Shown in pieces: positions 33,797 to 47,269 of a stretch of 64,000 bases of DNA; the stretch's first letter is position 1; the number at the start of each line of letters is the position of its first letter. The notes beneath the pieces are model-generated. The model did not search any database. It worked only from the letters and a program-made list of their open reading frames with translations, and was not told where the DNA came from. The DNA lies in NCBI GenBank assembly GCA_038373865.1, contig JAXGGA010002294.1:1-64000 (forward strand), written 5' to 3'. The position numbers and the translations under genes are program-made. Origin of the DNA: Uloborus plumipes. Lineage: Eukaryota > Arthropoda > Arachnida > Araneae > Uloboridae.

Positions 33797-34554
33797 TAGG
33801 GATGCACCGATAAGCAAATTGGCCGATTACCGATTACCGATTAATCTGTTGAGCCGATTAATAATGAGGATAATTGTTTTTCTACTACCAATTTTACCAT
33901 CACTGATTTTCTCTCTTATACAATTCCAAGTTTAGAAATAGTAAGTAATTTATTTCTGGGAGAAGATTTTTTTCCATTTTCCTAGTTTTCACAAAATAAT
34001 TTCAATATTTTATCAAATTTCTTAGAACTAATTTTAATATTAATGTCAATACTATTATTTACACATTGTTAGTTATTTGTAAGAAAAAAGCAGTCGAAAA
34101 CTTTAACTTTTATTTTTAACTTCCATTGAGATAAAAATTTATAAAAAAAGGAGGAGTGGGGGAGTGTGTGGTGAACACTCTAATTTAAGAGCATTTTTAA
34201 TTCACATATTTTAGTAATCAGTAGCAATTTAATTCAATACTTTTATTCTTTGAAAATTAGAGGTTATCCGAAAGCACTGTGCTAAGGAGAAAACTATCGC
34301 CACATGAAAAATGTTGCATCACTGTCTATGTATATTTATTCAAAGTAGGAGAATTCATTTAAAAAAGACTTTATATCAACTGTGAGGATTATTATTACTG
34401 TTAATAAAATTATTCATCATAGTTTTCTAGTGAAAGTATACTTTAAAGAATAATATCTGAAAAATATTTTTCAGCCGATTAATCGGCCTAATTTTGCCGA
34501 TTATTAATAATCGGCAAAGTTGCCGATTATGACCGATTAATCGGTGCATCCCTA
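33797..34554. mobile_element. hAT-type MITE with perfect 8-bp target duplication
   Basis: It starts TAGGGATGCACCGAT and ends ATCGGTGCATCCCTA, perfect 15-bp inverted termini of a well-known hAT type. AAAATAAC flanks it on both sides (33789-33796, 34555-34562). Multiple CCGATTA/TAATCGG motifs sit just inside both ends. There is no transposase frame in the 758 bp. Confidence 0.95.
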
Positions 34555-34597
34555 AAAATAACCAAATGAAACTAAATTGTTCCTTCACGGAACTTAA

Positions 34598-34825
34598 TCA
34601 CAGTACTCGTGCATACGCAACCAACTCCAGGATTTCGTATTCCGAAAACATCCACTGGCGGTTTTTATTCTTCATTTGCATATCCGGCAGAGTTTCATCT
34701 GTTGCCACAGATCTAAAGTTTTCTTCCAAGCGATTTATTTTATGAACCATATTTTGTCTGTAGTTACTTCGCGATTTTACGAAACATCTCAAACGATCTT
34801 TATTTCCACATAAACTACTTTTCAT
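34598..34825 (-). CDS. unassigned open frame, possible exon
   Basis: This 75-codon minus-strand frame reads MKSSLCGNKDRLRCFVKSRS and later NRQWMFSEYEILELVAYARV. Its composition is balanced, unlike most short frames here, which are dominated by F, I, K and N. It lies 36 bases past the hAT duplication and overlaps no repeat I recognised. No domain is recognised. No strong splice sites define it, so it may be chance. Confidence 0.15.
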   Translation of the reverse strand: MKSSLCGNKDRLRCFVKSRSNYRQNMVHKINRLEENFRSVATDETLPDMQMKNKNRQWMFSEYEILELVAYARVL

Positions 34826-36700
34826 TATTAGTATTCAACTGTTAAAAGCAAGATAGTTGGTTTGAGGAAAGTCGCTCCCTTAACGAATCAGTCACTTTAG
34901 CAAAAAAAAAAAAAAAAAAAAAATCCCTAAACTTCCAAACTTCAGAAATGTGCTTTGGGGACTTTTTTACACAATGGAGAGAAAGCAGAAGCTAGTTGAC
35001 AATTTAACTGGGTGTGAAAATTAAATAAAGAAAATTCAATAATCGAATACATTTGCCAAGGAACAAAAAATCGATGAAACTCTTGAGAAACTATTTTTGG
35101 ACTTGATTTCCGTCAAACACGTTTATGAAAGGAGAGAAAATTATTTCCTGGCAAAATTTGATTAGTTATTCTTCAGTATATTATCAAAGAAAACTTTCGA
35201 AGGACAATTTTTCTCAGCTATCAAGTCTAAAGTTATAAAATCATTACATATTTCACCAAAACAAAATCTTAACACAATCAAGCTGAATTTAGGTTGTAAG
35301 ATATATTGTGAAATAGATTTAAAATATCAATCGTATGATCTAAATTTGTTTGGAACTAATGCCTGATGAAATATGTGTTTCGGTATTAAAAGAAGCAGTT
35401 TCGTCAATGCTAGAAAGTGGAGCAGTTGAAGTAAAATATCAAAGTACGTAAAGTATTTTACAAAAACATATTCAAATTATCTTCAAAGACCGCAATTGTA
35501 TAATGTCGAGAAAGTTATACAAATCGTAAATCATATTTCATAATTTAAATAAAAAATAAATTGATAAGCTACATCGTTTTCGTAAATGGCCTCTAAAATT
35601 TTAAGTTTATGCTCTTTAGAATTTTTTGCTATTGACTGAAACGCAGAAATAGCATTAAAGCTAGTTAAAAACTAATTTTTCGCTGGAGCCACAAGTTCGT
35701 TTGCTTCAGATATCAAAAGTAATCAAGTCTCTAACTTCCTGTAGCTTGAAAGTTTTACTTCTTGTGAACCTGGTAAAATTGTTTTTATGATCTGGTAGGT
35801 CATTTGTAGCATCTGGTCATTTTCTTAAGTATTGTTTTAATAAAACTAAACTTTGTATGAATTTCTTAAATCTATTTCTATGCGTGGTTCAAGCCATTGA
35901 AAAAAAAATGAAGAAACGGAATGTTTTATGTTTTTTGAAAATTGAATTTTAAAGCAGACGTTACATTAGTTGGAAAATATGTTTCTTTATTAAAACTAAA
36001 TTCCTCAGCGACTTCTTTTTTTTTTTTTGGGAAATATCACCAAGACTAAATAATTGTTAACTCAAAATTTATTTAAATAAACGTCACTTAAGTAGAGCAT
36101 CGATTAATTAAACGATCAATAAATATACAGTCATTAAAATGAGATTATATCAGCATGCAATTAATGAATTAGTTGTGAAACAAAATTAAAAAAAAGATTA
36201 TAAAATCATTTACCCCTCGATGAATACAATTATAATTACAAATGAAAGAGCACTACCGATTTATTTCTAATCATGGGTTTTCTAATTATTCTCCATTTCA
36301 CGCTAATTTTTGTTAAATTCATGAAATCTCCGGAGCAGAAGCATAATTTCAAAGCATTTTTTTTCCTTGTCATGCTTTATTTAACGATAAAGTAAATCGT
36401 TAAGCGCTAAAAACTTCTCAATTAAAACCATACAAAGAAACTGACAAGACATTAATTTAAATTTATGTACAGATACCGGTCTTAAAAATTAAACTTTATG
36501 TCCAAAACACTGAAAGATTAAATGTGATGTCCAATACTGTTTGTTTAATAAGAACTGAATAATGAATAAAGTATATAATTGTCTTTCATTTTTTTCTCCA
36601 TAAAAACGCTGTATTTTAATTGAGTATTTTGCCTGATGCGTAACAAGCATTATGTAAATTGCATTTTGTTAAGGTTGACTGTAAATTGCTTTTAATGAGC
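34826..36700. other. no recognisable gene or element
   Basis: AT-rich sequence. It holds a 22-bp A run near 34901-34922 and an 18-bp T run near 36017-36034, and no paired termini or coding frames that I could support. Confidence 0.55.
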
Positions 36701-36711
36701 TCAACTCACGA

Positions 36712-37678
36712 CAGTGGCGTATCTATGTAAAAATTTTGGAGGGGGCTGATATGACCAGGCGAGCCAGGGACGTCATTTCAAGTTTTTGCAAGGGGGGGGG
36801 GGGGGCAAAGGGTGAAAACACAATTTAATTTCATCGGAAAACAGCAAAAACCACGCCCACTTATATGTAAATACACTGATTTCTCAAATCCAGGGGGGGG
36901 CAATTGACCCCCCTGCCCCCCCCTAAATGACAGGCCTGGGCGAGCCCCTCCCCACCCCCACCAGTTTGCAATATAAAGTTATTGAACGGCTGTAGTACTA
37001 GGGCTTCAATTTTTCGGAGGTGGGTCAATTCTTCCGAGAAGATAAGGGGGAACTGGGAGATTTGAGCTATATTTAGAACTTATTTTTCAAAATTGAAATA
37101 AATTTTAGGCTGTCGTTGATGACGTTAGTGGCTCGGAGCCTTTTTTAGGAAAGTTTCTGAAATCAAAAGCCTTAAAAACGCAGTGTGTGCAAGGAGCTAT
37201 ATACCTGAAATTTTCTGAAATTGAAGTTGTAACAATGCAATTTTTAGTTATCTTTGATGACATTGGAGAGGAGGGTGGGAATCAGGTGCTCTCACTTGTA
37301 AATTTTCCATAATTGAAGGCCTATAAAACTCCAATTTAAGGAGCTCTTTGGTCTCGTCAAGGAGCCTCTTTAGATTCCGTGTTTGGAGCCACGATTGAAT
37401 TTGTTTCCACTAGGAGCACAAATCCTGAATTTTTGCAATAAATCTGGCACTGAGAAGCATCTTTTTTTTTTTTTTTAATTTCGCCACTGGTGAAAAGTAA
37501 AAAAGTAGCTGCCTCTTCTAACTCGGCAATCCTGACTGTTCTCTTCTCTCGTATGGGTTTTCTTCATCTTAAAGCTGGGAAATTATTTCTGAGCAAAGGC
37601 CAACCTTGTTACGTTTTATTTTAAACGATTTTTTTATTGATTTTGGAAGGGGCCCGGGCCCCCTCATATACATCCTTG
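36712..37678. mobile_element. hAT-type element hosting a nested hAT MITE
   Basis: ACTCACGA precedes (36704-36711) and follows (37679-37686) the element, a perfect 8-bp duplication. It starts CAGTGGCGTATCTATG and ends CATATACATCCTTG, imperfect inverted termini of the CAGTGGCG type. It contains the complete MITE at 36766-36938. The interior shows GGAGCC/GGCTCC-rich text but no transposase frame. 967 bp including the insert. Confidence 0.88.
36766..36938. mobile_element. hAT-like MITE nested inside another hAT element
   Basis: GGCGAGCC occurs just before (36758-36765) and just after (36939-36946), a perfect 8-bp duplication. The element starts AGGGACGTCATTT and ends AAATGACAGGCCTG, and it has long G and C runs facing each other. 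Its relative is at 6846-7011. It inserted about 55 bp from the left end of the host element. Confidence 0.9.
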
Positions 37679-38069
37679 ACTCACGATCTTAGTCAATCTC
37701 GGTCTACTGATAATGCATTTGGAAAAAAGCTCTGAAGATTTTGATTTCAAGGAGCTTTTTCATATGATCAGGTGCTGAACAGAGGGTTTGGTGTCAAAAA
37801 TGTCTTTAATCGGCTTGTTACTCTGCACTAAAATTGAAAAAAAAAAAGAATATAATTTGTTTTAACTATACGTAATTGATTTATAAAATGAAGACTTTTG
37901 TTGCTTATGTTATTGGTTTGGCACGCCAACCTTTCTTTATTCGTGGTAAAAAAGGGAAAAAAAACTAATTTAAAGTTAAAATTGCTGGTTTTACATTTTT
38001 GACCTGAAATGATCCTAATCCCAGAATCCCAAATTTCATTTAAACGAAATAATTGTTTTTTTTCCTTAA

Positions 38070-38583
38070 CCCACGAGTGCTTAGCGTCCCTTTTTAGGGA
38101 CGGTCTAAAAAAGTGTCTGAATTTCCCCAAAATGAACACTTCAACCAAATAATAGTGTTCAATTCGTTCCTTGGTATTGTTTCAATCCGTTATTAACAGA
38201 TTGCAGCACATAACCATTGTAAAATGTGTTCTGTAGCAGTTTTAATATGATCTTTATCAAAAATGCCATCCTTCACAATCTCAAGAAAAAAAGTTTTGTT
38301 TTCAAAGTTATTCCCAGTTTACCAGTTTAAGTTAATTGTTGATTTTATTTCTTCTTATAAAATGTCTTTTTAAATATTATATCGTAGACAGAAAAAAAAT
38401 TTAGTAAAAAAAGTACGTACCCTCTGTGGTCTATCGTAACTTTTAAGGGGCGATTCTCCTTTCCGTAATAAAAAAATTATTTTGTACATGATATTTTTGT
38501 AGTTATTTTTCCTGTCCATTAAACACTGTTTGTAACCAGTATACAAAATATCTTTGGAGAAAAAAATGTCAAGCATTAATGGG
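38070..38583. mobile_element. TTAA MITE, family 1, full-length copy
   Basis: It starts CCCACGAGTGCTTAGC with hairpin GTCCCTTTTTAGGGAC, and ends GTCAAGCATTAATGGG. TTAA flanks both ends (38066-38069, 38584-38587). It is about 514 bp in the same orientation as the short copy at 17516. Overlapping frames at 38370-38835 run through its terminus and are not genes. Confidence 0.88.
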
Positions 38584-39632
38584 TTAATTATGTTGCTTGT
38601 AAGGCTTAAAATCAAACGGCATTCCATATGCTTTGCTTTTTCCCTAAATCGCAACTTGTGTCTTAGTAAAACAAATTCTAAAACAAAACAAAAAGCTTTC
38701 ATTACTTTAAGCGACGTCACCGAGAAAAAAAGATACATGCTTTTTGCATCATTTCCTTTTTCTTCCGCCATCGACGTTCCGAACCTGAGACTTCCACCCG
38801 TTCCATTATTCAGGCTAATGAGTGTATGGTCTTAGATTTTCCCCTTAAGAGGGACGTTATTTTAGCTCTTTCTCCTGAAGACTCCATTCACCTTGTCTCG
38901 AAGGCGCATTAATGTTTAAAGAAGTCGAAACTTAGAAACAAATATTTCAGAAAACAGCAATAATCGAATTAAAGAAATATTACCAAAACTGGAAGTAACT
39001 TTGTCAAAAGTGTGGGTCTTGTTTCGAAACTACAATGTAGTATTTAGTATCAAGTTGTGAAAGCAGAGCGAGTATTTGTTTTTCGTATGTTTTCAACAAA
39101 TATAATGCCAAGTTCTTCATCATCCATGTTGCTTCGTTGTTTTTATTTTACTAGTTTAAAATGTTGTATTATTTCAGGAAATGTTAATACGTTTTAAAAT
39201 GCCGGGTTTGGAACTAAGTTGGAGAACAATTGTAATAATTAATACTTTCAGCAAATGTTTTTTTACAGAAAAAAAACGTACAGAATTTTAATTTTAGAAG
39301 TTTAACTAGCAATATAGCTTTGAAAAACAAACCCGTTTAATTTCTTATTGCTGCAAGACTATTGAATATAAGTGGTTATGGGTGGCAAAGAATAGCTTGT
39401 TTAATGAAAAGATATCTTTTAAGATATCGACTTCATTTCTTAATTGAATTTACTTTGAAAAAATATTTTTTTCAATTAAAATCCCCCCCCCCCTCCAAAA
39501 AAAAGAAAGAAAAAATAAGAAAGCATTTGAAAATATTGTTTGGAAAAACTTTGTAGGTTCTATTTATCTATCAAATAGTAAGAGCATCATGGGTTCAGTA
39601 AATTTTGAAATTTTGCATTGGACAGTTATTAA

Positions 39633-40373
39633 GAGCAAGAATCTGAGAAACTGTCATGCCTAGCACTACGAGATGTTACCAAAAATGCACAGGAAAAAAT
39701 ACATTTTTTGTAAAAAATTTTTTCTCATTTCGCCTCAAAGGACTCAACTGTTCTGTTAAGACAAAGAATAGAGTATGACATCGGCAAAAAAAAATATTTC
39801 AATATGTTGTTGGCAGAGGAAGTTATGACCGTTTGAATATCGGTAAAATATGACATTTTTCATATTTCGACCTTACGCAACTAAAAGGACGTTGAACTTT
39901 CTTCGGTTATTTATACATTATTTTAAAGTGATTACACTGGTCTTTCAAACGACACTACTTTTGCCGTGCCAACTGAAATGTACAAGCTGTATTTGGACAT
40001 CAAAAACGCTAAAAAACGTCAAAAATGCCTTGTTTTGTGGGCCTTCACTGACCTTACGGCAACAACTTACCACAAATTAAACATTCATTTTGCCAAATTT
40101 CAACCTTCTATATTCCATATACAAAAATAAAATTGGAGTTAAACAGTTCCTGGTAAGAGTTTTGGCTCACAGCAACTTCCATATTTGAAAATCCGCTTAA
40201 TTTTTGATGCCGCACCTTCAACTTTAGGGGTCCATAAAAACTAAACAACTCAACTTTAGAGCAAAACATTCTGGATTTGGTCTTTCAACAAGCTAATAAA
40301 CATTTGGTAATTTTTGGAAAAAAATCTGAGAGGTCATGAATCACAGGCGTGACACTCTCTCAGATTCTTGCTC
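39633..40373. mobile_element. TIR element with TTAA flanks, family 3
   Basis: GAGCAAGAATCTGAGA at the left and TCTCAGATTCTTGCTC at the right are perfect 16-bp inverted termini. Pairing continues loosely (CTGTCATGCC against GGCGTGACAC). TTAA lies outside both ends (39629-39632, 40374-40377). The 741-bp interior has no supported coding frame; 39850-40080 is open but carries no recognisable motif. Confidence 0.82.
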
Positions 40374-40540
40374 TTAATATTTTTTTTAAAGAAAACTAGT
40401 GCTGTGAATGTAAGAAAAAAATCACTTAGTACAGTAAAAATTTTTACCAAACGTATATAAATATACATATGTGTGCTTCGGTACACAAAATATTACCAAC
40501 TATTTTCTGAAAAATTATAAGCAATGAAGCTTTTGCGTAG

Positions 40541-40592
40541 TTTTTTTTTTTTTTTTTTTGATGAGAAGAGAGAGAGAGAGGGGGGGGGGGGC
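40541..40592. repeat. poly-T, GA and poly-G simple repeat block
   Basis: A T run ends near 40559, followed by AGAGAGAGAGAG and an 11-G run to 40591. On the minus strand this gives a spurious proline/serine frame. Confidence 0.9.
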
Positions 40593-40854
40593 AGATATCG
40601 TTGTTGATTTTCAAATTATTTTTGCCGTTCAAAATACTGATTATTTAATTATCGAGTGTGTACCCCTTTGAACCCCATATTCGTACGCAACGAATTATTT
40701 CATGTAACCATTATCAATAAAAATGCCGACTATAGTTAAGGGACTTTCATAAGCTGGCATATTAACCCTTCACTATTCTCGATATAATTCTTTACTGGAA
40801 TGTACTTTTTGGTTACGTCACATTGAAATAAAAGTTGCAACGTTCTTTCTTCTG

Positions 40855-41082
40855 TTGAAGAAATTTTACGTTCCAAGACGTTGCTCCATTCGGAATGCTC
40901 TTCAAAGTGGTAGTGTGTTGTTCGTAAGAATGAGTCAAGAAACTTATTTTACTCTACGCAACGAGGAATTTCTACGCAACTTTTTTCAAGTACTTGTCGT
41001 ATGTGCCAAAAACAAGCTCATTGTGACTTGTTTACGTGGCACCTTCGATTTAAAGCAACTCGTTCGTCGTGAGTTTCTCTGA
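40855..41082 (+). CDS. unassigned open frame, possible exon
   Basis: This 75-codon frame, containing FVRMSQETYFTLRNEEFLRN and CLRGTFDLKQLVRREFL, lies in a locally less AT-rich stretch. I recognise no family and see no convincing splice pair or TIR context. It is listed because its composition is coding-like, but the evidence is thin. Confidence 0.15.
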   Translation: MKKFYVPRRCSIRNALQSGSVLFVRMSQETYFTLRNEEFLRNFFQVLVVCAKNKLIVTCLRGTFDLKQLVRREFL

Positions 41083-41992
41083 GAGCATAAATCCATCTAG
41101 TCGTTTACTGCTGACACTATAGATAAAAGGAAGGCTTTCGCAAACCATTAAGATTCTCGTAAACTTTCAGTCTTACGTGTTAAGTAGAATCTTAAGTACT
41201 GTGGTGTAGCATATGTTATTATTTTCTTCTGCGGTTACACTTTGTCGGTTAGTTTAAGGATTTTTTAAAAGAATGATAAAGACATGTTACAGATAAGTTG
41301 CAATTCAATTGTGAGCAGAATATTAAAATAACTAATTTATATTTTGCATGCAACACATTCTTGCACTCTTGGTATCAGCAAATTCTTCCTGATGTTCATC
41401 AATGTTTTAGTTAAATTAGTGCTAATCGAAATTACTAAAAGGAAAATTTAGTTGCAATACATTAGCACAATTTTTAAACCTTAAAACTGAGTAAGAATTT
41501 TTAGTTTTCTGAAAGAATCAAGTCAAAAAGTTTCAACTTCACTAATCCTCTGACTTTTTTTTTGAAAACAAATTCTTGATGGATCAGTTAAAAGATTCAA
41601 ATGCCGAGACTGTTAGAGACTTGAATAGCAGCTCCACATGTTACAAATAATAACTTCTCAATTCCGAATCAGCTTGAGCCGAATGCATATATTTTTTAAA
41701 GTGTATTATTTACTTTTATTGTATGACTCATATTTTTGCAAAAATTACAATAATACATCACTTCGTAGTCTTTTAATCTTTATAAAATAAATAATACTAA
41801 TTCTAATAGTGATTATTAAAAAAATAAAAAATAAAATAGTGTTAGTAAGCAAAACAAAGTTTGTTAATAAAAAACTATCCAAAACATGCAGAATAAAATG
41901 AGTTCCTCTATTATCAACTGTATTTTTTTTGAGTTTTTTAGAGTTGTCTTAAACGGGGAAGTCAACTCCAATGAGAGCACTCAGTTTCTCAA

Positions 41993-42172
41993 CACTGCAA
42001 AAAATAAACTGTTGTTTTTACAGTATAATACTGGCAGCAGAGCTTCCAGTTAAAAACTAAACAGTGCACAGTAATAAAATGTAAAACAAGCAATTTTACT
42101 GCTTATTACTGCAAAATTACTATAAAATTAGCTGTATTATACTATAAAAACAACACTTAAATTTTTGCAGTG
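41993..42172. mobile_element. ACAGT-family TIR MITE, copy 3
   Basis: It starts CACTGCAAAAAATAAACTG and ends ACTTAAATTTTTGCAGTG. Inside, TGTTGTTTTTACAGTATAAT and its rough complement near the right end extend the pairing to about 40 bp. The termini match 18891-19849 and 20898-21273. 180 bp, the most compact copy. Confidence 0.82.
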
Positions 42173-45100
42173 AAGAAGCTGTGCACATTCTGCGCAACCC
42201 TGCTGATTTAGTTTATTAATATCATCCATTGTCGTTTATGCATAAAATTTTATCCCGTTGTTGACAAGTTTGACGTTCTGTTCTTTGATAATCAACTTTA
42301 AAAAAATAAAATAAAGAAATCTATACATTATTTCTTCCAATTTTCGTTGTTACTGTATTCTACCTTGTCTATAGTCAGTCCTCTTTGAACATTTCATTTC
42401 GGAAACTACAATTATTTCGCTAGATTTTAGCTGAAATTTGATATATTTCTCGATAAATTGTTTAACACCTGTCCAAAGAGGGGCAGTTGAAAAAAAAATA
42501 TAAAACGTCAGGGCCATTTCGTTATGTGATACATTACAATATTTCTCATGCAAAAAATATTCAAATACTGACACTTTTGTCTTAGTATTTATATCAAAAT
42601 AGTATAACTTCTAAGCAAAACCTTCCGATAATAATTCGTTATTTATAGTATTTCTTTCTTTTTCTTTTAACGTATTTTTTAAAATTGCTTTTTTTTTCTC
42701 TTTATTAACTCTTGGAATCTTTAGACTTAATTAAAAGCACTTAAAAGTGCGATACATTTAGTTTTTGATGTATTGAAAACCGACTGTGAATATAGAACTT
42801 TAGAAATAGTATAACCCCTTTGATCTGCTATGAAATAGGTGCTTGGTGCTTATGAAATTTTATGCTTTAATGACAAATATCGCTGTAAAAGTCTTATAAT
42901 CTACAACTACTCCTCTCTATATTGTTACCCGAAATTATCTTTGAATTTTTCTCGACTCGCCTCTCTCGCTCGAAAAGGTTTCAGTGACGCCTTATTATAA
43001 GTATTTGTTGCTCTAATTAATTCCAAAAGGTTACCCTGGATACAGGGGATTACGCCGATGTGCTTTAAATAAATACTGCATCACATTTTCAAACGACAGT
43101 TCTTGGACAGTTTTGGCTGAACGATAAATTACAGTTGATTTATCTCTGTATTACGTGTTTATTTGTATAAAAGGGGTTTATGATTCTGAGAGCTTCTTTA
43201 AATCACCACAGCTAATATTGAAATGTGAAAAGAACTGCCATTTGTATGCGATGTTGGTCCCGTCCTATGCAATATTTTAGGGGGAAAATCGTCTAGACGT
43301 TACATGTGAAGGATTATAATTATTTGTGTTCATATTGTTTAGATTCCTCCGTATCAATGTAAAATTAGGGTTGGAAAGATAAAGAAGAGTAATTACTTTG
43401 ACAACAATTTTACAACATTACAACAACTGAAAATTAAAAAAAAACAAAAAAAAAAAAACTGAAACTTTAAAAAAAAAAAGGAAACTTTAAATGAAATATA
43501 GTATAAAGGCTAGTTGTGTCCCATTTTGGGACTACATTTTTGAAAGGGGAAAAATTCTCAATTTGCCAAATTAGCCTTCAAATTTTATTGAATGATTAAA
43601 AAAAAAAGCTGATGATGCAAAAAATCTTGCATCTAATGAGTAAGTTTATATTTTGTATGAGAGAGACATTTAAAACGTCGCATTTCTGTACAAGTAACCT
43701 CTAATTTGCCGAATCATCGGACCAATTGTGCTGAATAAAAGTTTTTGGAGGTCTTAGTGACGTTCCATGACCTCCTATCAGAGCGTCTTTGGAAAAGGCT
43801 CTTAATAAGGGGTTTCCCTTTTACTTTTGCTTCCCACAGCTATTATAATTGAGAACAAGTTAATAATGTTAAGCCTAGAGTGAAATTCTAGCGTTTTGAA
43901 TAAGTATCTGAGTTAAAGTTTTTAAACCAAACATTTTGGCTACATTTACTTCATTCAAATTAAATACGAAGTTCCTAAATATGGGGAAGGGTCCAATTAT
44001 TGGATATTATACCTATAGTACAAATAACTTTTTTTACATTTTAAGCAATGAATTGTTTTCACTTTGAACTAATGAACTTATTTTTAGATTATCAGCAGTC
44101 TATATGACTTTATTTAGAGCACTTTTGACATTGAATTCTCTGTTAGCACTATCAATCATTTGAAGAAAAAAAAAACTTACGCGATACACGCACACGGAGT
44201 TAGTGTCATCTTCACTCTCTGTTCTTTTCTGTATAAGAAACTCGTCGCGTCAATCTGATTTTCATTCTTAATTACATGCATTATTTTTACGTGAAATAAA
44301 AATACAGTGAATAAGTCTCTGCTTCTCGTAAACACACACACATACACGCACACACAAACCTTACGAAGTTAAAAAGCTCAACGTTCAATTATTTGGGCAT
44401 CAAAGTATGGAGTGGTTGATATTATCCTGCGCTGCATATGTTGCTCATACTGCACATATGTGCATGAATTCTGGGTAGGAGTGACGAAAAACAGAATATA
44501 GCGACTTATCAGTGCCCCGAATGTGTCGATTGGCTTTTATCCTTTCTATTAAAGTTACCATGAAATTTTGCAACTGTTTTTAAGTTTATCAAATGTGAAT
44601 CAATTCTATCCGACAAACAAGGCCAAACTGCTTTTCTTTGATAAACCGCTGACAACGCAATTCAAACTTAATTTTTACTTCGAAAAATATTTCCAACTTT
44701 TATGAGTTACGTAGTAAATGTGCAAAAGCTGGAGCCAATTGAAGAGATATATTAAGCCTTGAATCGTATGATGGTCTTATTTGGCGTATCTTCCGTACTG
44801 ATTGGTACAACAGAAATTTATTCTGTACATGTAACCCAAGCAGACTATTCCTGGATCAATTGAACCAAAATTTCACACATGGATGCTTAAATATTGTGAT
44901 GATTTTGAACAATTCATAGCTCATTATTACGACTATAGTGAAAAAGTTTCGAAAATTTTGAATTAAAACACACACTTTTTTCTTGTGAAATTGGATCAAT
45001 TACTACTAAACTAAAAATGGATTTGGAAGGATTGGTGTGCAAAAATTGCAAGTTCAAAGATTTTTCGAAAGATGTGCCTTGATTTTTTTAGGCCTAATAA

Positions 45101-47265
45101 TGACAGCAAAAAAAAAAAAAAGAATTTCGACGTACCGTGAATAACTCACAAGATTGTATTGCTTTTGTAAAAAAACTTCTAAAACTGCAATGTGAGAAGA
45201 GTAATTCTTCAGTAGGGTGTGTACGAATTTTCAAACTAACAATTTTTGTCACAGGTCAATCGTTTCAACACCATTTGTAGTGTTTCATTATGCTGATCAA
45301 TTTTCACAAGAAAGAAATGGCTGTTGTCTTTCGAAATATTAGGGATTCTCTATTTTTAACTGTAACTGAATTCAGTGTTGTTTAAAATTACATCGAGCTC
45401 CAGCGCATATCTTTACTCAACTATGTCTGAAATTTTGATTTGATTGGTTGAACGGAAAAGCTGCTAAAGTTCCATACGTAGGGTAAGTTTGTTTTGGATT
45501 CCTTTGTACGTTTGTTTACTGAACTTGTACAAAAATAAAAGTAAAATTCTTTTTTTTTATTCTGGTGTTTGTTCTAAGTGCAAATTTTTGTTCATTAAGT
45601 TTTAAAGCCTTTCTTTTCTATGCATCATACCTTTTACCAAACTAGCCAAGCCTAACTCTTTATCTCGAGTCTTGGCTTTATAAAAATAGAAATGCTAAGG
45701 CGCTGTATACACCTTTTTACGAGTAAACAGTCAACACAAAAATTCACATAAAATTGAAACTAAGTATTGGAGCTGACTTCAAGTTCGAAAAAATATCTGT
45801 AAAAGTAGTAATAACACAAAGCATAATTGTATAAAATTTTTAAAATAAAACTTAACTTAACTCAAAAGATTATTAAAAGAAAATAATATCACATTTAGTA
45901 TTTGATAGGATTTTCTTTTCATTGAATATAGATCAGAAGCTCTAGGGATAAACATGAAGTCATCAAGAGTTGAACTAGATTTTGCTTCACTATGCCGTTA
46001 ATTGCCTTACTCAACAGATTCCAAGGAGTGATATATGTAAGAAGTTCTACTTCGTAAGAAATCGCTTTGAAGATAATAATAGGAAATAATGTCATTAAGT
46101 ATAATGCGTTTTTATACCTTTTATGAGGTGATTTGCGATGTATTTCCTTTACAAGATAAAATAGATCAAATATCGCGAACTACTTCACTGATAATATCAA
46201 TAGGTTTTTCCTTTTGTTAACTTAAAGAAGATTTTGAAAGATGTTGGTAAAATATTCCTTTCTTTTAATGTATATTCACGTGATAGAAACGTAATCTTGG
46301 CGAAACATTTGGAACATTTTCAGATTTTTATGAAAAGTATATAGATAAAAAGAGGTAAAACAAGATTTTTTTTAGAAATGAAGCATTCCAAACTGCATAT
46401 TGCGTATGGAGCATGTTAATTAAAACCTACATTTTTTTTTTTGCATTTATACATCGTTTTAAGGGTTAAAATTAGTTCTGAAGATTGTATGAAGAAAATA
46501 AGTAATAAATAATGCATAGATGCTAAAAGTTTAAAATACTTCTTATTAAAACTTCTTTAAGTCTTTTGAAATTAAAGAAGTCCTTAAAACGTTTAAGAAA
46601 TTGTGGAAAATTAACATTATAAAGCTACTTTCTTTTTAGCTTTCCTCTGTTTCTTAAAATTTATAAATGTAACGCTGGAATCTGTTGCAAATTTCACATT
46701 TCTCAATCAAGTTCTTTGTTTAACGCAATCAGAAAATTGTTAAGGCTTATGTCGTATCAATATGCGGCATGTATATGTACCCTTGGGTATTCGTTTGGCT
46801 TTGAATGCCTTTGGCAAAATTAAATTTCTAGTGCAGTTTCAAATCAAAGAGAGTTGAGAATCCTCCATTTGGTGAAAACTGAGAGTCAAATTTATTTATG
46901 TCATTGACCTCCGCGCCCTAATGTTGGCACTTTAATCACTGGATACTAGATTTGGGCGTCACATTTGTCTGCAAATGGAAAAAGACAATCTTACTAAGCC
47001 CCATTGGAAAGAAGAAAAAGATTTTAACACAAAGGTGTATGTCCTTATTGATCTGTTTTTCATTTTATAAATTGCTCAAAATGGGGAAAAAACAAGCTTT
47101 TTACTGTTGTAGTAGTACTGAAAAAAAAAAAAAGAAAGAAAGAAAACCCTCGTTCTATCCATCACCAACATATTTAAGGTGTATCAAATTATTGTTTGAG
47201 GGCTTCAGGGGGGGGGGGGTGAGCTTTTGCCTTTATGCACGAAACCTAGAGAACTTTGACCCATG
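42173..47265. other. 5.1 kb of AT-rich DNA with no recognised element
   Basis: Apart from homopolymer runs, a short CA-rich run near 44332-44357 and a 12-G run near 47208, I found no paired termini, tandem arrays or frames with coding character. It is the largest stretch without readable repeats and could be old, decayed repeat or intron. Confidence 0.5.
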
Positions 47266-47269
47266 TTAA

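Noticed and set aside
38370..38835. Overlapping frames of 133 and 93 codons on opposite strands
   Set aside because: Both run through the right end of a TTAA MITE and show no family features.
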